DNA from: CALJTV01 sp036821185
GTDB taxonomy: Bacteria; Chloroflexota; Dehalococcoidia; GIF9; UBA5629
Direction of reading: 5' to 3'
DNA length: 64,000 bases
Assembly: GCA_036821185.1 (NCBI GenBank)
Contig: DAISKD010000001.1
Location: forward strand, 591,063 to 655,062
The notes below the pieces were generated by a model. That model saw only the letters and a list, made by a program, of their open reading frames with translations, searched no databases and was not told the origin of the DNA. The first letter of the stretch is position 1; every line of letters starts with the position of its first letter. A program made the position numbers and the translations under genes. Shown one piece after another: positions 50,638 through 59,428 of the stretch.

Positions 50638-51261
50638 ATTAGACTTATCTTAGTAAGGCACGGTGAAACGCCCTGGAATCAGCAGCGACGAGTGCAGGGC
50701 GGCGGCAGTGATACCGAGCTCAGCGAAACCGGCAGGTTGCAGGCGGAAAAGTTGGCTGAGACCCTCAAAAACGAAAGGGTTGATGCCATTTATTCTAGCC
50801 CGTTAAAACGTGCCCTCGCTACCGCTCAGACCATCGCCAGCTACCACAAGATTCCGGTCCAAATCGAACCAGATTTTCGTGAGATCGAAGCTGGCGAATT
50901 AGAAGGACTATCGCTGGCTGACCTGTCTACCAGCTTCAGTCAATTCATCCTCCACTGGCGGGAAGGTAACGGACAGGAAAAACTACCCGGCGGAGAAAGC
51001 GTCGCCGACCTTGCTGAAAGGGTGTGGCATGCCATTCAGCGGGTTAAAGCGAAATATGATAACGGCACGGTCATCGTAGTAACTCACTTTTTCTGCGTCG
51101 TGGTCGCCATCTGCAAAGCTTTGGGCTGGCCACTGACCACTCTGGAACGGATTCGGGTCCAGACTGGCAGCATAAGCATCGTCGACCTCAATGAAAACCA
51201 GCCACGGCTGTTGTTGCTGGGCGATATCTGTCACTTGAAAGATATCCAGAGCAACAGATGA
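50638..51261 (+). CDS. Histidine phosphatase (phosphoglycerate mutase) family, probable ATT start
   Basis: A protein of about 207 residues with the catalytic LVRHGETPWN at its very N-terminus, then YSSPLKRALATAQTIA, EIEAGELEG and VVTHFFCVVVA. Members include cobalamin/alpha-ribazole phosphatase and cofactor-dependent mutases. The frame opens after TAG 50623 and contains no ATG, GTG or TTG before the RHG motif. ATT at 50638 has GGAGG eight bases upstream and gives the normal length, so ATT is the likely start. The first GTG (50692) would lose the active site. Overlaps tilS by 4 bases. Confidence 0.82.
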   Translation: MRLILVRHGETPWNQQRRVQGGGSDTELSETGRLQAEKLAETLKNERVDAIYSSPLKRALATAQTIASYHKIPVQIEPDFREIEAGELEGLSLADLSTSFSQFILHWREGNGQEKLPGGESVADLAERVWHAIQRVKAKYDNGTVIVVTHFFCVVVAICKALGWPLTTLERIRVQTGSISIVDLNENQPRLLLLGDICHLKDIQSNR

Positions 51262-52748
51262 CAAAATCAGGACAAGCCATGACCCTCAACGATGTAGTAG
51301 AGAGGGTCGCCACATTCATCAGCGAGCACCACCTGCTCGATCCCGGCGAAAAAATAGTGGTAGCCGTGTCCGGCGGTGCCGATTCGGTCTGCCTGTTCCA
51401 CATCCTGTGGCAATTAAGAAGGGAATGGGACATCGAGCTGGTCGTAGCCCACCTCAACCATAAATTGCGCGGTGCCGAGTCGGATGCCGACGCCGCCTAT
51501 GTCGCTGAGCTGGCTAAAAGGTTCGCTGTGCCAGCTATCATAGAAACAGAAGATGTCGGCGCCTGCCATAAGAGGCAACGTGGCTCTCTCGAAGAGGTTG
51601 CCCGTGAGCTGCGCTATGCTTTCCTCGCTAAAACAGCGAAAAGTGTAGGTGCTAGCAAAGTAGCAGTGGGACACACCCGCGATGACAACGTCGAGACCAT
51701 TTTGTTGCATCTAATCCGGGGTACCGGCATAGCGGGACTGCGTGGCTTGCTGGCGGTCTCTGAAATAGCATGTGCAGGGCAGACCCTACCGGTGAAAGTG
51801 GTACGTCCCCTTCTCGAAATTAGCCGTGAACAGACTATTGCATACTGCCACCGGCATGAATTGCAGCCACGGATTGATTCTTCCAACATATCACCCCGGT
51901 TCTTAAGAAACCGCATCCGCCTGGGGTTGTTACCTTTACTGCGTAGCTACAATCCGAACATCGACAATGCGCTGTTACGCCTTAGCACCATCGCTGGGGA
52001 TGATATTTCCTTTGTGGAAAAAGAGGCTGATGCGCAATGGGCTAAGCTAGCAAAAGAAGATGAGGCCACCATTTATCTCGACAGCACCAGGCTGTCTGCG
52101 CTGCCAGCCTCGTTGCAGAGGCAGGTCTTTAGAAAAGCTTTAGAAAAATTGACAAGAAACCTGAAAGACATAGAGGCCATCCATATCGAAGCGATGCTCT
52201 CCTTCCTTAAGAAGCCTGCGGGGAAAAGGCTGAGTCTGCCCTATGGGCTGCGTCTGTTCAGCGGGTATGGCCATCTGATATTAACATCGCTGCCCACACC
52301 CCCTTGTCCGTTCCCTCCCCTCCATGGCAGCTTCGAACTCAACATCCCTGGCGAGACCGCCATCCCCGGCTGGAAAATCACCGCTGCTATCCTTGACCAC
52401 CCTCAAGATGAGGGGGACCCTTTCGCCGCAAACCTCGACCTGGAAAGGTGCGGTACCAAACTGTCAGTACGCACCCGCCAGCCCGGTGACCGCTTTCAGC
52501 CGCTCGGCATGGGAGAGATGAAAAAACTCCAGGATTTCATGGTCGACTGTAAGATACCCAGGACCTGGCGGGACAGAATACCCCTCGTCTGCTCGCCCAG
52601 CCACATCCTCTGGGTAGTTGGCTGGCGCATAAGCGAAATTGCCCGAATTCGAGTTGACACCGGACAAGTCGTGCATTTAAAATTTAAGGGGCTGAGTGAT
52701 GCCAGCACTGAGCCCGGAGTTACGTTTGCGACGGTTGAAAGTAGATGA
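51258..52748 (+). CDS. tilS: tRNA(Ile)-lysidine synthase
   Basis: Modifies C34 of the AUA-reading tRNA-Ile to lysidine, so that AUA is read as isoleucine. The 496-residue protein has the PP-loop SGGADS at 38-43, GHTRDDNVET, ISREQTIAYC and the C-terminal TilS substrate-binding domains. The ATG overlaps the phosphatase stop (ATGA). A second in-frame ATG seven codons on is possible. Confidence 0.94.
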   Translation: MTKSGQAMTLNDVVERVATFISEHHLLDPGEKIVVAVSGGADSVCLFHILWQLRREWDIELVVAHLNHKLRGAESDADAAYVAELAKRFAVPAIIETEDVGACHKRQRGSLEEVARELRYAFLAKTAKSVGASKVAVGHTRDDNVETILLHLIRGTGIAGLRGLLAVSEIACAGQTLPVKVVRPLLEISREQTIAYCHRHELQPRIDSSNISPRFLRNRIRLGLLPLLRSYNPNIDNALLRLSTIAGDDISFVEKEADAQWAKLAKEDEATIYLDSTRLSALPASLQRQVFRKALEKLTRNLKDIEAIHIEAMLSFLKKPAGKRLSLPYGLRLFSGYGHLILTSLPTPPCPFPPLHGSFELNIPGETAIPGWKITAAILDHPQDEGDPFAANLDLERCGTKLSVRTRQPGDRFQPLGMGEMKKLQDFMVDCKIPRTWRDRIPLVCSPSHILWVVGWRISEIARIRVDTGQVVHLKFKGLSDASTEPGVTFATVESR

Positions 52749-52956
52749 AGCGCTGCCTCTGCTGGACAAATATTTGAACGATGCCTTCCTCAGCGGTATT
52801 CCTCAAGTGCGCATCGTACACGGCAAAGGCAGCGGCATCTTGCGCCGCGCAGTGCATCAGGCGCTGAGCGAACATCCCTTGGTCAAGTCCTTTCGCCTTG
52901 GTGGCTGGGGAGAAGGTGACACCGGCGTCACCATCGTCGAGCTGGCAAATTACTAA
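52699..52956 (+). CDS. Stand-alone Smr domain protein
   Basis: An 85-residue Smr domain, as found at the C-terminus of MutS2, with KVDEALPLLDKYLNDAFLSG, VRIVHGKGSGILRRAV and the closing GGWGEGDTGVTIVEL. The usual LDLRG motif reads LRLRRL. Smr domains nick DNA or cleave RNA at stalled ribosomes. The gene lies partly inside the end of tilS (50-base overlap), preceded by AAGGGG; GTG 52696 is an alternative start. No MutS2 core precedes it. Confidence 0.82.
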   Translation: MPALSPELRLRRLKVDEALPLLDKYLNDAFLSGIPQVRIVHGKGSGILRRAVHQALSEHPLVKSFRLGGWGEGDTGVTIVELANY

Positions 52957-52999
52957 GGTGGCGGGAACATAAATTATTAATTAAAGGAGGTGTGTATCA

Positions 53000-53383
53000 A
53001 TGAAGAAAACCGCCCTTACAATTACGCTGTTACTTCTGGCAACGAGTGTTTTGTTCTCCTGTGCTGCACAGGAAACCGCCGTCTACTCTGACCCGACCAA
53101 AACAATTTTCACCACCGTGGGTAAGGAGTTCACCATCGCCCTCCAGGCTAACCCCACCACCGGCTACCAGTGGACAGAACAGCATAACACTGCCCTGCTC
53201 AGCTTGGTTAGCAGCGAATTCAAGCCGTCAAAACAGGCCAAGGGGACAGCCGGCGCTGGTGGCATCCATTACTTCAAGTTTAAAGCGCTAAAGCCCGGCA
53301 GAGCCATAATAGAGTTCACCTACAAACACCCACAGGAAACGACGATCGGCGACCAGATATCGTTTAACGTGATCATAGAATAG
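53000..53383 (+). CDS. Chagasin-like (I42) cysteine protease inhibitor lipoprotein
   Basis: A 127-residue exported protein with lipobox LFSC near residue 20 and the I42 loop motifs NPTTGYQW, GAGGIHYFKF and a final beta strand. Such inhibitors block papain-like proteases. AAAGGAGGTG stands before the ATG. It may protect the cell surface against host or community proteases; larA follows 17 bases after its stop. Confidence 0.85.
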   Translation: MKKTALTITLLLLATSVLFSCAAQETAVYSDPTKTIFTTVGKEFTIALQANPTTGYQWTEQHNTALLSLVSSEFKPSKQAKGTAGAGGIHYFKFKALKPGRAIIEFTYKHPQETTIGDQISFNVIIE

Positions 53384-53399
53384 AACATAAAAAGACTGT

Positions 53400-54656
53400 A
53401 TGTCTATTAAAAACATTTCCCTGCCTCGGCAAATCTGGTACGAGGAAAAGGAATGTTGCCTGGAATTTCCTGACCAGTGGGACGTTATACCCTGCCTGAT
53501 GGAGGGACATGGTGTCCCCAAAATCTCACCGGACGACATCAGGTCCGCCTTGAAGACACCCACCGGTAGCCCCCCTTTGACCGAACTGGCTAAAGGTAAG
53601 AACGAAGTAGCGATAATCTTCGACGATATCTCACGCCCCACCAGAGCCGCTGAAATCGTGCCGCATATCCTCGATGAACTCCATGCTGCCGGCATTCCGG
53701 ACAGGGCTATCAGATTTGTCTGCGCTACCGGCTGCCACGGTGCTCACACCTACCTCGATTTTCAGAAAAAACTTGGCCCCAAGGTAATGGACAACTTCCC
53801 TGTCTACAACCACAACGTCTATGAGAACTGTACCTACGTCGGAGAGACATCTCTGGGGACAAAACTTTCGGTTAATTCCGAGGTTATGGGCTGCGACTTG
53901 AAGATCGCCATCGGCTCAGTTGTCCCCCACCCCCAAACCGGTTTCGGCGGTGGCGGCAAAATCGTACTCCCTGGCATCGCCTCCATAGACTCCATCGAGG
54001 CTTTCCATCGCCTTGAATTCAAAGCCAGGGAAGAAGGTAAGTGGGGTACAGTCGGTCCCGGAAACTACGCTGACAACCCCATGGTCAGCGACTTCACCGA
54101 AGCTGCCAGACTCGCCGGGCTCGACTTTAAAATCGATACCCTGATCAGCGGCAAAGGCGAACCATGTGCTGTCTTCGCCGGCACCCCTGAAGCAGTGTAC
54201 TACCAGGCAGTAAGGCTTGCCGTCAAGCATTACGCTACCAGAAGCATACCTGATGCCGACATCGTTGTGGTTAACACCTACGCCAAAGGCAACGAGGCAA
54301 TCGTCGGTCTACTCATCGGTGTACCAATGCTGATGACTAAGGGTGGCGACCTGGTGCTCATCATGGACTGCCCTGCAGGACAGGTTGTCCACTATCTTCT
54401 CGGCAGCTTCGGCACCAGGGTAAAAGGTCGTCTGTTCAGCGCTGTAAGCTACAAGCTCCCCTGGCTCAAGAGGGTGATCGTCCTCTGTCCCCAATTCGAA
54501 AGGTCTACCAAAGACTGGCTCGCTATCCCCGATGCTGTCTGGGTGAAAACATGGGAGGAGGTCATAGATATACTCCGCGGTGACTTCCCTGAAAAAGTGA
54601 AGGTAGCGGTTGTCCCCGATGGTACAATCCAGTACTTAGCCCCCCAACAGACCTGA
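53400..54656 (+). CDS. larA: Nickel-pincer lactate racemase family protein
   Basis: LarA interconverts D- and L-lactate with a pyridinium nickel-pincer cofactor bound to a lysine. The 418-residue protein has FDDISRPT, H113 in GCHG, H177 in VVPHPQTGFGGGGK, K187 (cofactor lysine) and H203. The spacing equals H108, H174, K184 and H200 of L. plantarum LarA. Other LarA homologues act on other 2-hydroxy acids. Its place before lutC and lutBA supports lactate. The cofactor genes larB, larC, larE are not in the window. Confidence 0.88.
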   Translation: MSIKNISLPRQIWYEEKECCLEFPDQWDVIPCLMEGHGVPKISPDDIRSALKTPTGSPPLTELAKGKNEVAIIFDDISRPTRAAEIVPHILDELHAAGIPDRAIRFVCATGCHGAHTYLDFQKKLGPKVMDNFPVYNHNVYENCTYVGETSLGTKLSVNSEVMGCDLKIAIGSVVPHPQTGFGGGGKIVLPGIASIDSIEAFHRLEFKAREEGKWGTVGPGNYADNPMVSDFTEAARLAGLDFKIDTLISGKGEPCAVFAGTPEAVYYQAVRLAVKHYATRSIPDADIVVVNTYAKGNEAIVGLLIGVPMLMTKGGDLVLIMDCPAGQVVHYLLGSFGTRVKGRLFSAVSYKLPWLKRVIVLCPQFERSTKDWLAIPDAVWVKTWEEVIDILRGDFPEKVKVAVVPDGTIQYLAPQQT

Positions 54657-54673
54657 CGGCTTTGAGGTAGGGA

Positions 54674-55279
54674 ATGCCACAGGTAGCTGAGAGGAAAGAG
54701 CAGTTCAAATCAGAAGCCAGCCGGGCGGGGGCTAAAGTGCAGGAGTTCACCTCCCTAGCTGAAGCTGCCGACTTCGTCATCGGTCTCGCCCGCCAGCATG
54801 CCGCCAAGGCAGTGGTACTATCAGCCCCATCTCTCGCGGTGTCTACCAGGCTGGCAGACCAGTTGATGAAGAACGGTCTAGAGGTGACCTGCACTGGGCA
54901 GTGCCAGTCCGAAATCGAGCAGCAGAAACTGAGAGAGGCATGCGTCCGGGCTGACATCGGTATCTCAGAAGCTGCCACAGCCATCGCTGAGACCGGCACC
55001 CTGGTCATTGCCAGCGATGACGGCAGCTCGCGTCTCGCTGCAGTGCTGCCCCGCCTGCACATCACCATAGTCAATTGCAACAACATCGTCGCCACCATGG
55101 AAGAGGCTATGGCCAGAATAAAATCGCTCGGCATTACACCGAATAGTCCCGTCCCCACCTACGCCACCTTCATCACCGGCAGAAATACTACCGCTGACAT
55201 CCCTGGCGCCATCCTCGCCCGTGCTCAGGGCCCTGCTGAAGAGCATATCCTGCTATTAAATTACCAGACCGAGGGATAG
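54674..55279 (+). CDS. lutC: LutC/YkgG-type LUD domain protein
   Basis: A 201-residue LUD-domain protein, with EAATAIAETGTLVIAS and a final DIPGAILARAQGP. LutC acts with LutA and LutB in iron-sulfur-dependent oxidation of L-lactate to pyruvate. It lies between larA and the fused lutBA gene with short gaps (17 and 4 bases), so the three form one operon. Confidence 0.9.
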   Translation: MPQVAERKEQFKSEASRAGAKVQEFTSLAEAADFVIGLARQHAAKAVVLSAPSLAVSTRLADQLMKNGLEVTCTGQCQSEIEQQKLREACVRADIGISEAATAIAETGTLVIASDDGSSRLAAVLPRLHITIVNCNNIVATMEEAMARIKSLGITPNSPVPTYATFITGRNTTADIPGAILARAQGPAEEHILLLNYQTEG

Positions 55280-55283
55280 AAAT

Positions 55284-57431
55284 ATGTCACGGACCATGTC
55301 CCGGCAGGTGGATAGAGCACTTAGCGACCAAAACTTGCAGACAGCACTGTCTAGGCTGGTATCCCTCATTAAGATAGGCAGACAGATAACTTTCACCGGC
55401 GTGGACTTCGATGGCTTGAGCCGCCAGATCCGCAGGGTGAAGGAAAGAGCGATAGACAGACTCCCCGAACTGACAGAGGAATTCAAGAAAAGGGCATCTG
55501 CATCTGGTGCCGTGGTATATGAGGCTAAGGACGCCAAAGAGGCAAACACATACGTGCTCAACCTGGCACGGCAGAAAGGGATACAGAGTATCGTTAAGTC
55601 AAAGTCTATGCTCACCGAGGAGATCGGGCTGCGTGAGCACTTAGAACGGGCTGGCATCGAGGTCACCGAGACCGACATCGGAGAATGGATCGTGCAACTT
55701 GCCGGTGAAAGACCAGCCCACCTCGTCGGCCCAGCCATACACAAGACCATCGAACAGGTGGCTGAACTTCTATCCAAAGCTACAGGACAGAAGCTAGAGC
55801 CCGAGCCACAGTTACTGCTCGACGTTGCACGCAATACTCTCCGACACCACTACTTAGACGCCCAAATGGGCATCTCCGGTATTAACATGGCGATCGCTGA
55901 GACCGGCACTCTGGCTATCGTCACCAACGAGGGTAACGGCTGCATGGTGACCACCCTACCACCGGTGCATGTAGCCATGGTAGGCTACGAGAAAATAGTC
56001 GCCACCTGGGAGGATACCGCCACCATCCTCCGCCTTCTCAGCCGCTGCACCACCAGTATGAAGATGCCAGTGTACGTATCTTATATCACTGGGCCCAGTC
56101 GCATCGCCTCTTCCCTGGGCATATCCACTGCCGGAGCCACCGGTCCTTCCGAACTCCACATCGTCCTGGTGGACAACGGGCGCTGGGAAATGTGGCGCTC
56201 CTCGGACTTCAGAGAGGCCCTATATTGCATCAAGTGCGGCGCCTGCCTTAACGTCTGTCCCGTCTTTAGTTCGCTCGCCGGCCAGGTATACGGCTACATC
56301 TACCAGGGTGGAATTGGTGCCATACTCACCGCCTTCTTCCACGGCCTGGACAAGGCATGCGACCCCGCCAGCTTGTGCCTGGGCTGCATGGCTTGCAGAG
56401 AAGCCTGCCCGGCACGCATCGATATACCTGACCTCGTGCTCCGCCTCAAAGCGATGATCGCCAACAAGAAGGGGCTGCCCTGGACAGAGCACTTTGTCTA
56501 CAATACCTTCCTTAAACACCCGCAACGCCTGGATGCAGCTATGAAAGCTGTTTACTATATTGAGAAGCGGTTTGCTGATCCCGATGCCACCGTACGCCAC
56601 CTTCCATCCCCGCTGGACAAGCTGACAGACGCCATTTCACTGCCAGTATTGTCGTCAGCGCCTCTGCGCCAGCGTCTGACGCGCCTCTCGCATCCCAAAA
56701 CCACCGGGCAGCCAAAGGTGGCCCTTTACGCCGGCTGTGTCGGCAATTATGTCTATCCCGAGACCTGTGAGCGGGCAGTCCAGGTGCTACAAAAATATGG
56801 CGCCGATGTCTACTTCCCGACTGACCAGGGCTGCTGCGGGGCACCAGCATATTTTTCCGGCGATATCGCCACCAGCCTCAGCCTCGCCGAGGCCAACATC
56901 ACCGCGCTGGAGAAGGAGAACCCCGACTACATCGTCACCCTGTGCCCCGGCTGTGCTGCGATGCTCAAACAGAAATACCCTTCTTTGACGCAGTCCCAAC
57001 TCTCGCTTAACCAGCGGGCTAATGCTATAGCTGACAAGGTCCGCGATTTTTCTCAGCTTGTTCTCCAGCTCAGTCCCACGGTCATCGATACTCCGGCAAC
57101 ACAGAAGGTCACTTACCACGACCCCTGTCACCTGAAGCGAGGCCTGGGAGTCACTTCCGAGCCCAGACAGCTTCTGCAACGCCATGGTTTTGAAATCGTG
57201 GAGATGCAGGACGCCTATGCTTGCTGCGGCTTTGGCGGCAAAATGCTTCTCGACTACCCTCAGCTATCAGCCTCGGTGCTCAAGCGAAAACTGGACAACA
57301 TAGAAGCCACCGGCGCTACCACGGTGGTCACCAGTTGCCTCCCCTGCGTCCTCCAGCTTAAGGGCGGCCTGGACAAACGTAAAAGCCCCATCAAGGTAGT
57401 CCACATCGCCGAGCTATTGGCAAGCTGCTGA
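55284..57431 (+). CDS. lutB: Fused LutB-LutA lactate oxidation iron-sulfur protein
   Basis: A 715-residue fusion. Residues about 1-305 are a LUD domain (GINMAIAETGTLAIVTNEGN). Then come two [4Fe-4S] motifs: C315, C318, C321, C325 and C365, C368, C371, C375, as in LutB. The C-terminal third is LutA-like with two CCG domains (LYAGCVGNYVYPETCERA, GCCGAP; and HDPCHLKRG, CCGFGGK, SCLPC), the type of heterodisulfide reductase subunits. In most bacteria these are separate genes. The enzyme should oxidise lactate to pyruvate and pass electrons to the respiratory chain or an electron bifurcating partner. Confidence 0.9.
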   Translation: MSRTMSRQVDRALSDQNLQTALSRLVSLIKIGRQITFTGVDFDGLSRQIRRVKERAIDRLPELTEEFKKRASASGAVVYEAKDAKEANTYVLNLARQKGIQSIVKSKSMLTEEIGLREHLERAGIEVTETDIGEWIVQLAGERPAHLVGPAIHKTIEQVAELLSKATGQKLEPEPQLLLDVARNTLRHHYLDAQMGISGINMAIAETGTLAIVTNEGNGCMVTTLPPVHVAMVGYEKIVATWEDTATILRLLSRCTTSMKMPVYVSYITGPSRIASSLGISTAGATGPSELHIVLVDNGRWEMWRSSDFREALYCIKCGACLNVCPVFSSLAGQVYGYIYQGGIGAILTAFFHGLDKACDPASLCLGCMACREACPARIDIPDLVLRLKAMIANKKGLPWTEHFVYNTFLKHPQRLDAAMKAVYYIEKRFADPDATVRHLPSPLDKLTDAISLPVLSSAPLRQRLTRLSHPKTTGQPKVALYAGCVGNYVYPETCERAVQVLQKYGADVYFPTDQGCCGAPAYFSGDIATSLSLAEANITALEKENPDYIVTLCPGCAAMLKQKYPSLTQSQLSLNQRANAIADKVRDFSQLVLQLSPTVIDTPATQKVTYHDPCHLKRGLGVTSEPRQLLQRHGFEIVEMQDAYACCGFGGKMLLDYPQLSASVLKRKLDNIEATGATTVVTSCLPCVLQLKGGLDKRKSPIKVVHIAELLASC

Positions 57432-57543
57432 CCTGCAGCACCTGTGGACAGCTACACCCGCCACCCGTAAAGTAATCGTTTATGAATATTGACAAAGGTC
57501 CCACTGGGTGCTAGAAAAATGTCAACAACACAGGGGGTGTGAC

Positions 57544-57867
57544 ATGAAACAGCTTTCGCCGGTCCTGATGCACGTAATCGTCTGGGTGCCCTGGGCTATC
57601 CTAATGATAATTGGCTCGACCGCATCGCCACTACCCCATGCGGCTTTCGGTGCAGTTGCAGGCTGGTTCTCCATCGGACTTTTCAGCCTCGGCCTCCTCT
57701 CAGCCGGACTGTTTTCCGCAGGAGTATACTCGGTAGCAGTATTCTCCATCGGTATTTTCTCAGCCGGAGTGTTTTCCGTGGGCATCTTCTCCTTTGGCAC
57801 ATACTCCATCGGCATCTGGGCAACAGGACAGTACCCTATAGGTATCTTTACCAGCAAGCTGACGTAG
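57544..57867 (+). CDS. Pentad-repeat membrane or beta-helix-like protein
   Basis: A 107-residue protein of unknown function. ATG 57544 follows GGGGGTG. An N-terminal hydrophobic helix (about 10-26) leads into at least ten tandem five-residue repeats of pattern aromatic/Leu-S-x-G-aliphatic (for example FSIGL, FSLGL, FSAGV) at residues 42-91, then two looser copies. The pattern recalls pentapeptide-repeat beta-helices but with Ser-x-Gly in place of the usual A(N/D)LxX. It sits alone after lutBA. Confidence 0.7.
   Translation: MKQLSPVLMHVIVWVPWAILMIIGSTASPLPHAAFGAVAGWFSIGLFSLGLLSAGLFSAGVYSVAVFSIGIFSAGVFSVGIFSFGTYSIGIWATGQYPIGIFTSKLT
57667..57846 (+). repeat. 15-bp period coding repeat (12 pentads)
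   Basis: The bases encoding the pentads repeat every 15 positions with drift in the third codon positions, so selection has kept the protein pattern, not the DNA. Confidence 0.7.
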
Positions 57868-57988
57868 CGCTGTAAAACTCCATCATCCCCGGTCGGGGTT
57901 CTTTGGCACCACCGGAAAACAGGAAAAGCTTTTGCTTCTACAGACGCTCTTGCCTTGCGCCATCTAAACTGGCATACTTGATGTCGCT

Positions 57989-58555
57989 ATGTCGCAATTT
58001 GGCATACCCTCGCTGCTGTTAATTGCCCTGGGACTATCTCCTGACTGTTTCGCCGTCGCCCTGAGCAGTAGCACCACCGTTAAGTCCACCTCCCACCTGC
58101 CTATGTTGAGGCTTGCCTTAGCTTTCGGACTATTTCAGGCGGGCATGCCGGTTCTCGGCTGGCTAGCTGGACGGACAATTGTGGACATCATAGAAGCTTA
58201 CGACCACTGGATAGCCTTCGCTCTGCTGGCATTCATCGGGGGCAAAATGGTCTGGGGCTACTTCCATGACAAAGAGGAGGAAAAAAAGGGTGACATCACC
58301 AAAGGCACCTTGCTTCTCGGGCTCGCCGTTGCCACCAGCATCGATGCCCTGGCAATAGGACTGGTATTCGCCTTTGCCAAAGTCAACATGTTCCTCGCCT
58401 GCTCAATCATCGGTATCGTCGTCTTCACCACGACCATAATCGGTTACATGCTGGGGAAAAAGGTTAGCTCTTATCTGGGCAAATATGCCGAACTCGGCGG
58501 CGGCATCATCCTCATCGCCATCGGTCTCCGCATCCTCATCAGCCACCTCATCTAG
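57989..58555 (+). CDS. MntP-like manganese efflux pump family protein
   Basis: A 188-residue protein with six membrane helices in two repeats: LIALGLSPDCFAVALSSS and GLAVATSIDALAIGLVFA, the paired Asp-containing motifs of the MntP family. MntP exports manganese. The first motif has SPDCF in place of SMDAF. A charged loop (HDKEEEKKGD) divides the halves. No yybP-ykoY riboswitch was recognised upstream. It converges with pabC, overlapping by 8 bases. Confidence 0.85.
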   Translation: MSQFGIPSLLLIALGLSPDCFAVALSSSTTVKSTSHLPMLRLALAFGLFQAGMPVLGWLAGRTIVDIIEAYDHWIAFALLAFIGGKMVWGYFHDKEEEKKGDITKGTLLLGLAVATSIDALAIGLVFAFAKVNMFLACSIIGIVVFTTTIIGYMLGKKVSSYLGKYAELGGGIILIAIGLRILISHLI

Positions 58556-59417
58556 CCCCGGCCTCACGTGTCACCAGCTCCCTGAAGGCTGACATCAGTC
58601 GCTGTGTTACCGGTCCCGGTCTGCCATCGCCAATGGCCCTGGCTTCGACCTGCGTCAGCGGCATCACCTCGATTATAGAGCTGGTAAGAAATGCCTCATC
58701 CGCCCGAAGTAGGTCCTCAAACCCCAGGTCCACCACCGCAAATCTTATACCCGAGGCTTTTGCTAACTCCAGCACCACTTCCCTGGTCACCCCGGGCAAA
58801 GCACCGCTCTCTATCGGTGGCGTGCACAACACCCCACTTCGCACAGCGAAGATGTTGCTGGCACTGCACTCAACGACCAGTCCCCGTTCATTGAGCAACA
58901 GGGCTTCGTCAAAACCAGCAGCCCTGGCTTCACTTCGGGCAAAAACATTCTCCAGCCACGACGTGCTTTTATGCTGTGATAACAGCGAACGGCTATTGCG
59001 CCTCACCGAGGAGACCACTACCCGGTAACCGCGCTGATAGACTGCATCAGGCAAAGGCGTCAGCTTTCTAGCAACTATGAATACAGTCGGCTCGCGGCAG
59101 GTCGAGGGGTCAGGGACTATGTCTCCTGCTCCCGCCGAAACCGTAAGCCGAATACGGGCATCGCCCAGGCCATTCGCCTTCAGTACCTGATAGCAGGCAT
59201 CGCCCAGATCAAGGCCTCCCAACCTTGGGGCTATCCCCAGTGCTTCGGCTGATTTCATCAACCTGGCAATGTGGCGCTCAAGGCGAAAGATGTGCCCACC
59301 GTAGCAACGCAGAGTCTCGAAAAGTCCAAAACCGAGGAGAAAACCATAATCAAACGCAGACAGCCTGGCTTCAGAAACTGGCACCAGCCTGCCATTGAAA
59401 TAGACGACTTCTTCCAT
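58548..59417 (-). CDS. pabC: Aminodeoxychorismate lyase (class IV aminotransferase)
   Basis: A 289-residue PLP enzyme of fold IV with the cofactor lysine in SQHKSTSWLENVFAR and ECSASNIFAV, LPGVTREVVLELA. Branched-chain aminotransferase and D-amino acid aminotransferase share this fold. The immediate neighbours pabA and pabB make PabC the best call: release of pyruvate from aminodeoxychorismate to give p-aminobenzoate. Confidence 0.85.
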   Translation of the reverse strand: MEEVVYFNGRLVPVSEARLSAFDYGFLLGFGLFETLRCYGGHIFRLERHIARLMKSAEALGIAPRLGGLDLGDACYQVLKANGLGDARIRLTVSAGAGDIVPDPSTCREPTVFIVARKLTPLPDAVYQRGYRVVVSSVRRNSRSLLSQHKSTSWLENVFARSEARAAGFDEALLLNERGLVVECSASNIFAVRSGVLCTPPIESGALPGVTREVVLELAKASGIRFAVVDLGFEDLLRADEAFLTSSIIEVMPLTQVEARAIGDGRPGPVTQRLMSAFRELVTREAGAR

Positions 59418-59428
59418 ATGTCACCTCC

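Noticed and set aside
57887..57898. Terminator CCCC-GGTC-GGGG after the pentad-repeat gene
   Set aside because: Only four pairs and no proper U-tract; too weak to call.
57868..57988. yybP-ykoY manganese riboswitch before the MntP-like gene
   Set aside because: The leader is short and the conserved loops of that class were not recognisable.
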